Below, one piece after another: positions 26,219 to 38,580 of a stretch of 64,000 bases of DNA. The translations under genes and the position numbers were made by a program. The notes beneath the pieces are model-generated. The model was given only the letters and a program-made list of their open reading frames with translations. It searched no databases and was not told the DNA's origin. The stretch is from Cryptomeria japonica (lineage: Eukaryota; Streptophyta; Pinopsida; Cupressales; Cupressaceae), in the NCBI RefSeq assembly GCF_030272615.1, contig NC_081408.1, positions 769,509,336 to 769,573,335 of the forward strand, given 5' to 3'. How positions within the stretch are numbered: the stretch's first letter is position 1; each line of letters starts with the position of its first letter.

Positions 26219-26970
26219 CATGAATGAAATGTATGAGATGCGATTATTATATTATCTGTTTAATATTGATATCTTGATAGAAATTGATTTGACTTATATG
26301 GTTACATAAATAATTCATATGTTTTGAATTCTAATGCCATTACTTAATTAATTCATGATGCACCTCTAGCTATGTGATAGATGGTGATTTAAAATACATA
26401 TGTGATGGATTACATTCTTATGATGATACATGTGACATTTTTTGAACTTTGTGTTTATTTATGGAATGTGGACTACTTATTAGCTATGTCATGGATGGTG
26501 ATTTATGATATGTATGTGATGGATTACATGTTTATGATGATACATATGTGATTCTTATGATGCTCAATTACATATATGATGATACATATGTGATGCTTAT
26601 GATGCTTATGATATTGCAGTATTTATTGTTTATCAAATTACAAATGTAATGCTTATGATGCTCAATTGTTGGTGCAGGAACCTGAACCCCTTTGACGAGG
26701 ATCCTGCACAGTCTCATGGATCGACAGGTATAAGTCAATACACCTTATAGAAATAATATATTTTTTAAAAATTACACGAAAAACAAACTTCCTCAGTTTT
26801 TCAAACCTCAACATTAGTAGCAAATCTAATACAGTTATCAACACTTGAGGCCCTAGTTGGGCTTACTCAAATTTTAATCTCAACATCAACTTTATGGCCG
26901 ACTTCTTCATCAATATTACCCTCAATTGCAAAATATCTCTCTCATTAACAACTAACTCTCTCATTTGATG
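26219..26970. other. Spacer between the two CACTA coding regions
   Basis: It contains a degenerate duplication (about 26370-26440 and 26485-26550) sharing gatggtgattta, tgtgatggattaca and ttatgatgataca. A short splice-like exon (aggaacctgaacccc...tcgacag) may lie at 26677-26728. Confidence 0.4.
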
Positions 26971-26979
26971 GTGCACAGG

Positions 26980-27768
26980 TATCACCAAATAGGTATTTGT
27001 CAGATGTGTCTTCCTCGAGTGAGGGAAATGCAGGAATAGAAGATGAAAGTGAGACATGTAGTAGATCTCAAATAGGGAGATCAACTAGAGATCAAAAGAT
27101 TAGAAGAAAATTCAATAAATGCATGGAATTTTTTCTTGCTCAATGGGGGGTCATGTTCTTATGATAATGAGACCAAAGGCGACATTGAGGTGCCCTTGAG
27201 GTACAAACATCTACTGAAACAATGTGTACCCAAGGAACTTCCTCCAATAAACACTGATTTTTGTGTTAATGAGAGGATATATCACATAGCACCTTCGTCG
27301 TTACATGGTTTGGGCCGATTTTCCATGGACAGCATAAAGGTCTCTTACAACAAAGTTGCTGAATTGATGGAGTTTGTTGGACCTTGTTACAATTATAATG
27401 ATTGGATGTAGATTGTTCAATATAAAAAAAGTATGCATAGGTATGCACTGTCAGCCAATTATATACAACAAAAGGATAATGATCAAAGTAAATGAGTGGC
27501 TATATACATTGATGGAAGGCCAAAAGCAACAGGGAATATTGCAGGTTTTATAAATAGTACACGACCTGGGTCAACTAATAAGCAACCCAATTGCATATTT
27601 GAGGCACGTGAGGGAAATTGTGTGTTTGTATGTGCGATAAAATCAATAAGTGCAGAGGAAGAGCTACTAATCGATTACAATTGGAATCGTATAGATACAA
27701 ACAAAGTTACTATCATGGGGGTGGTACGTACTATATATATACCATTTAAGCCAACTTCCAATTAATGA
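26980..27768 (+). pseudogene. SET-domain-like coding segment in CACTA
   Basis: The frame from 27136 gives SSLHGLGRFSMDSIKV, then ELMEFVGPCYNYNDWM. After two in-frame stops (27409 TAG, 27493 TGA) it gives GNIAGFINSTRPGSTNKQPN followed by C, and finally AEEELLIDYNWNRID. The G-x-G start, the N-rich/PNC motif and the EEL-DY motif are the ordered core motifs of SET domains (protein lysine methyltransferases). The segment ends at a good splice donor (gtacgtac). A frame change upstream near 27110 and the two stops show decay. It may be an exon of the following Transposase_24 gene or a separate captured host gene. Confidence 0.7.
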
Positions 27769-28009
27769 ATCCAATAAACCATTGTATTATTAAGTTTTTT
27801 TGCTAAATCTATTGGTTTCATTTCGCTAACGTTTTTATATTTTTTCTTTGTCATAGGGCCACATGGATCCACCACATAGCACAGATAGGGGTGTATGTCC
27901 CGACACTTCTACGGAGCAGGTAAACCTCATTGTAATTGTACAAATTAGATAGAAGCAAACTGTTACACTATGATCTTTTCTTGAGTGTTTTGAAGTAATT
28001 TTGATAGTG

Positions 28010-30694
28010 TTAATTATATTCTTGTCACAGACGGATGTTCGAGATAAGGGAAAGGAACCTGCAGTACCTCAGCACCTCCATAGCGATGTGGGGCACTCGA
28101 CAGTGTTATGCGCTGATGACATCGCACTTAGTGCAAACCCTATACAATTGGTACAAAAGAATATTAGAAAAATTGGCCAAGAGATTGTTGATTTGGCAAC
28201 CATAAGCCCTCAAGCTAATGAGATAACAGAGAGGGTGCAACTATTGTTGCAGACAGTGGAAAAATTGCAAGTAAGCAGTAATGAAAGCTTTAATCATAAC
28301 AAAAGTTCAATAATGGTTTATATTTTTTTCTCTTTTATGTCATTAACTAAAATATGTATGTGTTGTTTTTACAGAAATTTATAAGGCCTCATCATCCTGG
28401 TGGCGATGATTAGGGTATTGCGGGTAGTTCAGGTGATGACCATGTTCTATATATTAAAACCACTCCTTTGGACTTATGAACTTGTTTTTTTAATGTTTTA
28501 CATATTTAATGTATTACTCTTCAGGTGCTGACATGGGTCCGAGGGCGACCCCAATTGTATTGCCGACTGCAATGTTGGAAACACGTAGCATGCAAACATC
28601 GTCTGTTGTACTCGCTCGTGTTGATCTTCCCACTGGTGGTAGATCCCTCTTTTTCTCTCTCTTTCGTTATGTGTTTATTACCCTTGAAGTGTTCTTTCTT
28701 GGAGGCATTTCATAGTGGATTCATTTACTGTGGTAGGAGATGCACATGAGGCTGTGCCAGAGGCAACTACTGGTGATAACATACCATCATTTCCTGGATC
28801 TTCCCGTATTGCTAGTACGGGAACGTTGCAGGCCACATTGGTGGTGAGCGACGAAGAATTGATTCCCTTGAAGATACAGAAGGTTCCAGGTACTTTAAAA
28901 TTATTATTATATATAGTCTAATTGTAATTTACTTACTGATCACTCATTTTGGACTAATGATCCCATGTTTTTTTTGTAGGAAATGATATTTTTTATAAAA
29001 ATCTTAATGACATTACATTGGAGATATTTGGGCCCACCATACGTAAAAGGTGGAACATCATACGTGAACTAACCCTTATCCACTATTTTGATTTCTTATC
29101 ATTGCTCGAATAGTTTTCCTTTTATCCATTTCTTGAACTATATCAAAGGTAGCTTCAGTTTCTTTCTAAATCTAACAGGTTTGTTTTTGCTTTAAAGGTG
29201 GAATGACCAAGAAAAAAAGTTAAAAGATGAACTCACAAACCGTATGGTAGGGTTGTTTGGAAATGACACATTCGAGAAGACTAAGCTCCTAGAAAAAGCT
29301 GGCACATATCTAAATTATGTGAGGGACCAATACAGGACACATTTAGAGAAGCACGTAAAGTATGAGCGTCCCCCCATGATTCCAGAGAGGGAGTGGAAGG
29401 ACCTGATTTTGGATGCAAAGGAGAGAATTGAAAGGAAAAAAGGAAATACACCACTAGATGCCAGAAGAAGGTATGTGATACTATTAAGAATGTGAATATG
29501 TACTAATTATTCATTATATTTATATAATCTAACATATTTCAAACTTTTCATAGATTGAGTGACACGTCAAAGGCAACCAAGGCAAGACAAGAAAAGCATG
29601 GGCAACACAAACTCCGCTCTGGTGGTTATATGAAACTTGCTGCATGAATTGTAAGAATCAGTAAATTAAGTATCACATCAAAATATTTATAAATTGCAAA
29701 CAATTTTTTTTGATCAAACAATACAAGCAAAATTCACAATACTAAGCAAAAATGCAGGGCTTTGAATTCAATAGAGCGCCCACAGAAGATGACAAGAGAA
29801 TTGGCTACCAGCAAGGCTATATAGTCATGGCTGAACGACTACGAGAATTGAGTGGGCAAATACGAGATTTTGATGCATCTGTCACAACGGTAATTAAGCT
29901 AAATGGAAATTATTTCAAATTGAATACTTAACCAATAATCTATTTGATGTTAAGTTTCAACATAAAGTGACTATATTTTTTTTAAATAAGTAAGCAATGA
30001 TAACACTGCGCGTGACATTAGAATGCAACATGATAATCGTGGAACAAAACCTGTACATGAAGGTCCGGATGTGCATCCTAGTAGTGGAGGTATTCATTTT
30101 CTATTCAAATTTTTTTATGTAATTATTAATACAATTAAACATCTTAAATTGAAAATTAGTGTAGTAATTAATGTAACCTTTATTGTTAATATTTTAGAGC
30201 ATGTAGTCGGTGGTGACCAAGTGGAGCATGATCCGAGTAGACAACATCAAGAATGTGATGTTCCCCAATCAGGTAAAGAGGACCACTGTTATTCCTTTAA
30301 ACAAATTTAATTGCAATTGGTGTATTGATTAATGTAACGTTTCGTATTTCAACTCCAGAGGATCTAGAGGGTGTTCAGCATGTCGAGGTTGAGGCTAGAC
30401 AAAATGATGTGGAAGATCATGTGGCCCCATCAGGTAAAGAGTGTAATGGTTGTGTTCTTTAAATTAATGAAATACTTGTAACAATAATAAAAAAATGTTT
30501 TGAATTTAACCCAATTCTTTGTTATTGCAGAGGACCCCCCTTTGGTTCAACATCCTTGTCCTTTGTATAGGACTAGGCATACATCAAGAGCACGAGAAGA
30601 GGGCAAAACATCCAAAGATGGGGGAAATGATGAAGAAACCGATGTTCCACTTAGTCTTTTCATAGCTTCAAAGAAAAAACAAAGAAAGAAATGA
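28010..30694 (+). pseudogene. CACTA second transposase gene (Transposase_24 / TNPA-like), multi-exon
   Basis: Exons give a helical segment with IRKIGQEIVDLA (about 28160), then EIFGPTIRKRWNIIRE (29018), WNDQEKKLKDELTNRMVGLF (29203), LNYVRDQYRTHLEKHVKYER (29310), PEREWKDLILDAKERIERKK (29380) and a region with KARQEKHGQHKLRSGGYMKL (29580). This order is typical of plant Ptta/En-Spm Transposase_24 proteins, which bind subterminal repeats. Short, similar C-terminal exons follow (30060-30450). The last ends in a basic KKKQRKK, likely a nuclear signal, with TGA at 30692-30694. Exon joints are inferred. A stop after the 29640 region and others suggest decay. Confidence 0.7.
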
Positions 30695-33600
30695 TTGTAA
30701 TCTACCTTATTTGATAATGACTAATTTTTATGTGTTAATGAATGTAATTATGTCTAATGAATGTTCATGAATGATATGTGTTGATGATTATTGATGAATG
30801 TTGCGTTTTAATGAAAGTTAATGAATTTTATGTGTTAATGAACGTTATGTGATAATGAATGAATGTTATATTTTAATAATGGATGAAAGAATGAATGAAT
30901 GTTAGATGTTAACAGGGAATTTAGAGTGATGTTAGTGGGGGGGGGAGGGGCCAAATGAGCTTCCACCTTCATGTGGTTGGCCCTGTTAAGTAGAGAATAT
31001 TAAACTATTCTCGAAACAAAGCGAAGCTCAATAAGATGTGAAATATTTGAAAGGTGAGAGTCCACAAACATATGTGAAATGTTTAAGTAGGCCTCCCAAT
31101 GAAGTGGATCTCATAGACATGAAGAATCCTATATAGAGAATCATTGAGAGCCCTTGAAGAAGAAAATTTGAACTTCAATGAAGCAATACATGATGGAGGA
31201 ATATCTTGCAAGAGGAAATCAAAGTCATTATGGTGTCATCTAGATCTGAAATGTGGTCTACTTTTCAAAAAAGTAAAGATGCTTGATATGAATGTGTCCT
31301 AGTGGGGTGAATCTAGAAGACATATAATCCTATTGCAAAGAATCATGGAAAGTTCTATAAGAAGCAACTTTTAATTCTGAAGTAGCAACGTGTATAAGAG
31401 ATGTTCTCATTTGTAGATGGAGTATCAAGAGGAGGATCACTAGTCCATGGACCATGTCATTGTTGTTAAATACCTACGCTTTTGTTCATAGTCACTTGGT
31501 GTAGGAATGAATTCAATGAGATAGGGTACAAGATCCTACATAATGTAATTTTTCACTATCCCTTGTTTCGAGTACAAATGGTTCTCTGAATTTATTTTGA
31601 CAATAGAATGTTAGAATTTAATACCATAATCCATGATGAAAACTGCCAAAAATGGAAATTTATCTTAGTTCGCAATTACAAAATGCTTTTGTATAGGCCT
31701 CTCGAAGATTAAGTACATCAAATTGAGACTTTATAAATTGAGTGTATGTATTAGCAATCTCCCAAATTGTTCAATGGTCTCCAAACCTTGTGAATTTTTT
31801 ATTTTTATTTTAACTCAAATATGTATGGTATAGGCATATCATTGGTTGTGTGATTTTTTTTTTCCTTAAATGCTTCTACGACCAAAAGAGACAAGTTTTA
31901 GATGAAAATGGGGTCTTATGGGCCTTTTTGACACAATGGTAGGTTCTTTAGACCTGAAAATGCCCCAACAAGTAGTCGATTGCCTTAAGTTACAAACAAA
32001 TCCTTGTTTGTGAGCATGCTTCTTGATCTCCAATTTTGGTGGAATGAAAGATAATATTGAATTTCTCAAGCCTTTTGGATGCTTTGACATTCAGTTTTTC
32101 TCAGCTTTCTTCAATTTAGAGTAAAAAAGAAAAAGAATAGGTTAGATGGAGGAAAATATAAATCCATGATTTGGGTTAAATCTAGGTTACTGTTATATAA
32201 ACAAAACAATGTATCTTTCTGTGGAAAAGTTAAAAGTTAAATCATCTGCACATTCTGACTATTCATGTGGGAGGATTGCCCATGTTAAGCACCGTTCTCA
32301 TCTACTTTAATGGTGTTCTTAAAGATACTTTGTCCCCATGTTCCAGCTTTCAGCTCTGATCTTTTCGTCTATGTTGCTTGGTTTTTTAATTTTTTTGTGA
32401 GTGCTTTGTAAAATTGATTTCTATGGTTTGAAGATTTCACAACATTATTATCTTTGCGAATCTTCCAACTCGAGCTTGAAAAATCTGTTCCAACTGGAAA
32501 ATCTCTTGGTATTTTATTTTGTTTTAAGATAGAAAATTGAATTTGTAACTAACAAATATTATGGTTTCAATGTTCACAGGTTATCTTTACTATTAAGTTA
32601 AGAATTCCCTCAAACTCCAGGATTTTATCAACATTTGAGGTAACACAATCGTTGCACTTTTTAAAACTTTGATGTTTTGTTTCTTAATTTCTGAGATTAA
32701 ATTCTGTATTTAAAGCACTATTGTGCAACATGATTGCACAAGATTGATGCTCATAAAAGTTTACATTGTACAGACTTCAGGCAAGGTACTAGAAATGTTT
32801 ATATATTCATAACATGTAATGGGAATAAACTTCATAGTGCTGAGGTTGACTCACTTATTCTTTCTTATAATAAGTTTTATCTTACCGAAGCTATCATGCA
32901 TTAACAGACAAGACATCAAGGATAATTACATCTGCATCAAGGAAAGTAGTTCAATTAGCATCAACACTCATAAGAGCAGATCAAATCCTAATATATATAT
33001 CAGCAATCAGGCAAACAGATCAGATATGAAATTATTGTTTACTACAGGCAATAGTAATCTTACTCCATTTGTGGTATGCAACATAATAGTACTCGTATGA
33101 TTAATTATTCTCATATAGACATAGATAATAATATGCAATGCAATATTATACTCGATACATAACCTCCCCTACATTGGATATGAGAAATAATATTGAATAT
33201 CTGATTCTTAAATTGCTGCAATCAATCATGAGGGGGTTAATAGGGGAATACAAGGAGGGGAAACTGTGATGAGGTCCTCTTCTAAGTACACTACCCCATG
33301 GTGGATGACTGATGTGTCTGCCACATGTGGGCCAAGGGGGGCAAAGGTGTATCCTGCCCTTGGGCTTAGAAGGGAGGGATGCTTAGGACACCCTATTGTG
33401 GTTTCCCCATCAACCTCTACCATTGTGATTAAAGGGTCTCAATCATAGAAGGGTGGATAAGGTAGCATGGATAGGGAGGGCAGGTACAATTTTACCCACT
33501 AAGCACACCACCTCATATGGATGGCAGACTGCCACATGGGGCCAAGAGGGATGGTATATCCGCTCTTGGGCTTAGCATGTGGATAGCTTCGGGTGCCCTA

Positions 33601-34648
33601 TCATGTTTCTCATCCAAGCCCTATTATGGTTTAACTCCAATTATGCATTATAGATATTGTGTAGTTCACATAAAGTTGAAATAGTTATGAATATATGCTA
33701 TCTAAACCTAGTTGAAATGGTTGCTCTATGAATTATACTTTCAATACTTGTCTAACATGATTGCAGGTTTTATCTTGATGAAAATGTTTTATTGATAAAA
33801 ATCTGAACGAGGTGAAGCACACTAGCTAGAGGAATATGTGGACTAAAGAAACAAACCTGTGGATAAATCCAAACATGGCGGAATCCTTGCTGCAACTTTT
33901 GTTCTCTATAAGCATTCAGAAAAACGTTGAATTTGTGATCTATAATTTATGTGTTTCTCAATTTGGTTGACATCTTCAAAATCGACTCAAAAACTTATTT
34001 TTAGTACTATGTGTTATTATACTTACCTTTTAATGTTCTTTAAATAAAGAATGGTTGTAGACATCGAAGTTCCTTGCAAATAGAAGAAGCTCGGTTTTGC
34101 TTTTGTGACTTTGTCTGTTATGTCTGATTGTCAACAAAATACAGAGACATACTGAAGACGATTATGGTTTGTGGTTGTTTTTTTAGTTGAAACCATTATT
34201 ATGAATTTTATGAATTTTTTTTTTAACATTGACATGGTCAAAGCCTTAACTATGCATACTGTTCTCTTCAAATTATTATCTTACCCCACCTTTTCCATTT
34301 TTATTCATTTTAGTTTGATTCAATCTTTTAGTCAAGTTTAATGATAGTTTCTATTATGCTTTTTTAATAACAAAGATTAGACGTAGACATTTGCTTGTCC
34401 TTCTATGTTAGTGTGTTCTTACGAGGTCAATTCTTTCTTATCTCAAGAAACCTCATTAACCTACAAATTCTTATACTACGCTACTTACTACCACTGATAT
34501 CTTAACAAAAGCACACAAACATGTAAGGTAAAATTCTCTCCAAAGAAGCCTGAGAAACACTGTAACTAAAATGCCTTGACCTCTTGCCAAGCATTCGATA
34601 GTTAAAAGTCTTAAATCCTATCCAAATCATAGGATAGACATTCAAATC
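30695..34648. other. CACTA 3' non-coding region
   Basis: No coding domain is recognised. 30720-30910 is rich in aatgaatg words. A short G run lies at 30938-30950. A degenerate duplication is at 33240-33610. The rest is AT-rich single-copy-looking DNA. Confidence 0.5.
33240..33610 (+). repeat. Degenerate direct duplication, about 165 bp
   Basis: Both halves contain a run of similar words in order: acta(c)accccatggtgga / accacctcatatgga, tgccacatg(t)gg(g)ccaag, gtatcctgccc / gtatatccgctc, ttgggcttag, acaccctattgtgg / gtgccctatcatg. The two copies are well diverged. Confidence 0.6.
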
Positions 34649-34861
34649 TTGAGATCATTAATTCCCCTAATAAATGGATCCATGGTAGAAGCCTATAGAA
34701 AATGTGTTCCACAACAGAAAGGCAGATTCAAATTCAATTTTGACATTGATCCAAAGGACAACCCAGGTATTGCAGGAAGTGGAGGACTCATTATGGATAG
34801 TGAATGTAAAGCCCTTCGCATTATTAAGCTTCAGCCCTCCACTTTGGCATTAGGGGACTAG
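34649..34861 (+). pseudogene. LINE-type RNase H fragment (possible)
   Basis: The frame gives a run starting GRFKFNFDIDPKDNPGIAGS and followed by GGLIMDSECKAL. It resembles the first strands of the RNase H-like domain found at the end of plant non-LTR retrotransposons, whose usual form is KLN-DGA--GNPG-AG-GG-IRD. Only about 45 residues are recognisable, and nothing of the remaining domain is seen. It could also be a fragment of a host RNase H-like protein. Confidence 0.45.
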
Positions 34862-35439
34862 AGATAGAAGAACGCTCACTCCTTGTGATCAAAGGAATGC
34901 AAAAGAAGGGAGTGACTAGCAAGAGGTTATATAATATTAGAATAGTATCAGTGCTAAGCACAAACATAAATTTTGCACATTGTTATGAATAGGCAAAGTT
35001 TGCAAACTAAAAAAACTTGCTTCTCTAGCATGGGCACATTTCTAGGGTTCATTCGCACAAATTGCTCTTGATGAGCAAACTAGTATCATGACCATGACTT
35101 AAACAAAATTTTAACTTAGTCAAATTATCTCCTCCAAACTTCTATGAGTTCATCGCCTTCATTATTCATCATTTGGATGTCTTTTGTCATTGGAAGGTAA
35201 TTCTTGACCACCATACCTCAATCTTGACCTATGCTATACCCTAAAACCCTAGAACCTAGTCATGTTTACAATTGATATCTTGGTGACTTGATCACTTAAT
35301 ACAGCTTAATCATGTAAGTCTCATATAACTCCGACTCCAACACTTAAGCAAATCACCCCTAGCAACCAAGTACTTTGAGAAATATCTTGCAACTTGACAA
35401 CATGGGTAATGATGGAGGAATGGAAGGTGAGACCTATAG

Positions 35440-35606
35440 AGGTGAGAAAGAGAGAGAGAGTGAGAGGAAGAGATAATGACTTGGAGAGGGTAGAGAAAGA
35501 GAAGTAGAGAGGGAGAGAAGAAGAGAGGGATGGAGAAAGAGACCAAGAGAGGGGAGAGAGAAGAGAGATAGTAGAGAGGGATAGAGAAGAGAGATAGAAG
35601 AGAGAT
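35440..35606. repeat. (GA)n purine-rich microsatellite
   Basis: The plus strand is almost wholly A/G (gagagagag, agagaagagagat) for about 165 bp. The long minus-strand open frame across it is a shadow of this composition. Confidence 0.85.
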
Positions 35607-35660
35607 ACCAATGTCAATCTTTTTCTATAAATTTTTTTTTTCTGAAAAATCGGTCTATTG

Positions 35661-35847
35661 TCAAAATTCTGACTCCAAAGGATAAAATTCTGATAGAGGA
35701 GTGTTGTTAGATGCATAATGTCCTCATCGGAACTCTCATGAAATTGTGTCATAATTACGACAGTCTCCAAGAGAGTTTCGACGAGGATGCTATGCATCCG
35801 ACAACACTCCTTTGTCAGAATTTTATCCTTTGGAGTTGGAATTTTGA
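35661..35847. repeat. Long inverted repeat in the CACTA right subterminal region
   Basis: The left arm, 35661-35738 (tcaaaattctgactccaaag, then gtgttgttagatgcata), is complementary to the right arm, 35770-35847 (tatgcatccgacaacac, then ctttggagttggaatttt). Arms are about 78 bp with a few mismatches, around a 31-bp centre. It is larger than ordinary subterminal repeats. Confidence 0.8.
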
Positions 35848-36029
35848 TGATGGACCGAGATTGCGATGATATTCTTTCGGGGTATGAGCATGCATGGTGG
35901 CCGTCGAAAAGGTTGGAGGTGATGTCAAAATTGCGACAACCACAAGGATAGTCGGAACTTCCGACACAAAGTTTTTGACGACTTTTTTTGTTGGTAGTGC
36001 GACGAAATTGTGTCGGAATTACGACAATT

Positions 36030-36062
36030 TGCCGTCGAAATTTTGACCCGAATGTACTAGTG
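36030..36062 (-). repeat. CACTA right terminal inverted repeat
   Basis: Read inwards it is CACTAGTACATTCGGGTCAA followed by aatttcgacgg. It matches the left end with a few substitutions. Confidence 0.9.
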
Positions 36063-36700
36063 ATACATATCAAACATCTTTGGGAATGACACCTTTCGAA
36101 GCATTGTATGGTAGACCATATTGAACACCTTTGAGTTGGGATAGCCTTGAAGATAGAGTAATTGTTGGACCAGATATGTTGAAGGAAATGGAAAGGAAAA
36201 CTAAGAAAATTAGGCAAAGATTGAAGGAAGCCTCAAATAGGCAGAAAAGTTATGCAGACAAGAACAGGAAACCAAGGGATTTTGAAGTGGGAGAGAAAGT
36301 CTTCCTAAGGGTTAGGCCACACAAGAGTTCCATAAGGTTTGGGAAGAAGACTAAGCTTGCACCTCGTTATGTTGGACCTTTTGAAATATTGGAAAGGATT
36401 AATCCAGTTGCATACCGGTTGGCCTTACCTCCCCAGTTGAGCCGAATCCATGATGTCTTCAATGTATCTCTTCTTAAAAAGTATGTACCTGATGAGAAAC
36501 ATATTTTGAATTGGGATGCTTTACAGGTCCAGGAAATGGGAGGAATAATGAAAGAGCCATTCAAAATCTTGGAGAGGTGCTAGTGCCAATTGCGCAACAG
36601 AGAGGTTGAGCAATGCAAAGTATAATGGAATCAGTATGATGAAAAGAATGCCACCTGGGAAGATACTAGGGGAATGCAATAGTTGTTTCCTTTTTTGTTT
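36063..36700 (+). pseudogene. Chromovirus pol, copy 1, second part (integrase C-terminus and chromodomain)
   Basis: This continues the integrase cut at 14926. GPDMLKEMERKTKKIRQRLK starts at about 36153. FEVGEKVFLRV begins at about 36282, LAPRYVGPFEIL at about 36358, and LSRIHDVFNVSLLKKY at about 36436. Chromodomain-type sequence follows (EPFKILER at about 36555 to ATWED at about 36650). Stops at 36581-36583 and 36680-36682 are CAG in the sibling copy (45016, 45115). In chromoviruses the chromodomain steers integration to marked chromatin. Confidence 0.85.
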
Positions 36701-36768
36701 TAAACTAATCATGAACTATAGACTCTTTTGGATACATTCAATAAGTGCATCGGGACAATGCACAAAAT

Positions 36769-36781
36769 GAGGTGGGGAGGA
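36769..36781 (+). promoter_or_regulatory. Polypurine tract before LTR2
   Basis: gaggtggggagga lies directly before TGTCACAACC. The sibling before LTR3 is aagggggggga(gga). Confidence 0.8.
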
Positions 36782-38339
36782 TGTCACAACCCTCCTTTGT
36801 CACTTTTTGATTTGATACAATTCTATTATATTTTTGGTTGAGCTATTGAAAATAATTGAATGAATATTATAAAAGAATAAATAATGGACCCACATACACA
36901 CTTGGAGAAGATAATTCAAAAGGCATTATTTATTTTTATTTTTATTTTCCCATTCCCAATTATGGCACATGTTGTAGGAGGAATTAGAAGCTTCTTGAGG
37001 AATCTTAAATACCTTGCATGTAAGTCCCCCACTAGGATTTTAATCAATTTTGCATGAGTAAAATATTGGAAAAGAATTTCATTCTTAATTAATTTCTCTA
37101 GATAGTGGAATTAAGGGATTTTTCCTATATATTGTATGCAAGTTTTCAAAAGAGGGGGTTGATTATGTTTTGAAGAAAATTTCCCAAGTTTTTAGTAGTA
37201 AGATTTTCTTTGGTAGTCTCATTTTCGTTGTAGGATTGTTAAGTTGTTCTTGAAGATTTCTCTCAAGTTGCAAGGAAGGATCTAAAAAGGATAGCTATAG
37301 GATTGGAGAGGATTCAACATCGAGCTTCGATAAGCCAGGTTCTCTTCTTTTGTCATCTCTCATTTATATATGAGAAATTTGTATTATCAAAAAAATATAG
37401 CTTCTAGATCTTCCTTCAGATAATATATATTTTTTATTAGATTGTAAATCTTTTCTTCTTATTTAGGGATAAATATTGATAAAAGTACTTTTCATATAAT
37501 GCATGTAAAAGATAGCTTTATTATTTATTTAATTTTCTTTAAATATATATATATATATATATATATATCAGATCTTGCTTTTGCTTTTCCTAATTTTTTT
37601 TTTTAGATCTGTGCAAAAATCATATTTCCCTTTATTTAAATTTCTTTTTCTGAGATTAAACCCTTCTTTGTGTGATTAAATGATAATCACTTGTGTATGA
37701 ATCTTGTTCCTTATTATTCTTCTCTGAAATTCATTATTCTCACTCTTGGAATGGAAATATGAATGTAAATCTTATTCTTTAATTAAATCTTACTTCCCTG
37801 TGAATAATCTTACCTCTGTGTGAATACAAGTTTGATCATCTGTATATGAAGTTATATAAATATTTTTCCTCTGAGTATAAACCCATTTCTCTCTCTGAAC
37901 GTAGATTTGATCATAAATCTTAATTCCTTAATTTAATTCATTCTCCTCTAAGAGAAGTCTTACTTCTCTGTGAACAGAAAACGTATGGAAATAAAGTATA
38001 AACTTCATTGTATTCATTATTCTTTGTGGGAATACAGTATAAATCTCTCTCTGTGAATATTAGTTCCTGAAAATCTTTCTTTGAAAGCTTTGTTTATCTG
38101 AGCATAATCATCTACTTTTTTTAGTTATCTGTACAATGCTGAAACAAATTTATTTCTCTGTGTTATTCTTATTCTCATTTTTTTTACATTAACATTTCTC
38201 TTATCATATATTATATATATATATATTTCTCTCTTATGCTATTAAATAAACTGGAATGAAAAAAAAAACCATATATATATATATATACATTTATATTTCA
38301 CCAATTTTAAACTTAACACAAAAAAAATATATTTTAGTT

Positions 38340-38580
38340 AATGTGCAATGCTATCGAAAAATATATATACCGGTCAGTGCATTGGGGGGGGCGTTTATTA
38401 AACCGCCGGGGAGTGGTACCCTCCACTACTCCCTACAGTCTTTGCTACGGCAGTGGCCACAGAGGGAGTGGAGGGGACCACGGCTGTCCCCTCATCACTG
38501 CGGACCCGTACCCGCAGGTCCGTAGTGGTGATGGGACCCGTGGGTCCCACTCCTACTTGGCCTTTAAAAGCCACTTCAAA
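38340..38580 (+). promoter_or_regulatory. GC-rich block of the LTR with palindrome and TTTAAAA box
   Basis: It contrasts strongly with the AT-rich surroundings. It contains TGGGACCC-GT-GGGTCCCA (38532-38549) and then ggcctttaaaagccac, a TATA-like box inside a short inverted repeat. It is present in LTR2 and LTR3 (62600-62820) and absent from LTR1. It is probably the LTR core promoter; no start site can be proven from sequence. Confidence 0.5.

Larger units (their letters stand above)
14927..36062 (+). mobile_element. CACTA (En/Spm-type) DNA transposon, 21.1 kb
   Basis: The left end reads CACTACTACATTTGGGGTC. The right end, read inwards on the other strand, is CACTAGTACATTCGGGTCAA. It is flanked by ATA at 14924-14926 and 36063-36065, the 3-bp duplication typical of CACTA elements. 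Removing it restores the integrase sequence of the sibling (caataatacatatcaaac). It carries tnp2/DUF4216 and Transposase_24 coding regions on the plus strand, a SET-like segment between them, a solo LTR and a LINE-like fragment. All coding regions have stops, so it is probably non-autonomous now. Confidence 0.93.

Noticed and set aside
25928-26221. Minus-strand open frame of Ile/Val-rich sequence
   Set aside because: Shadow of the GAT/GAC repeat that codes for the acidic tail of the plus-strand transposase.
33226-33448. Overlapping 60-65 codon frames on both strands
   Set aside because: They lie in a degenerate duplicated non-coding segment; no domain is visible and the second copy does not keep the frame.
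35321-36217. 298-codon minus-strand open frame
   Set aside because: It crosses the CACTA right end and the target gene and is composed of the (GA)n repeat read backwards (Ser/Leu rich). No domain is visible.
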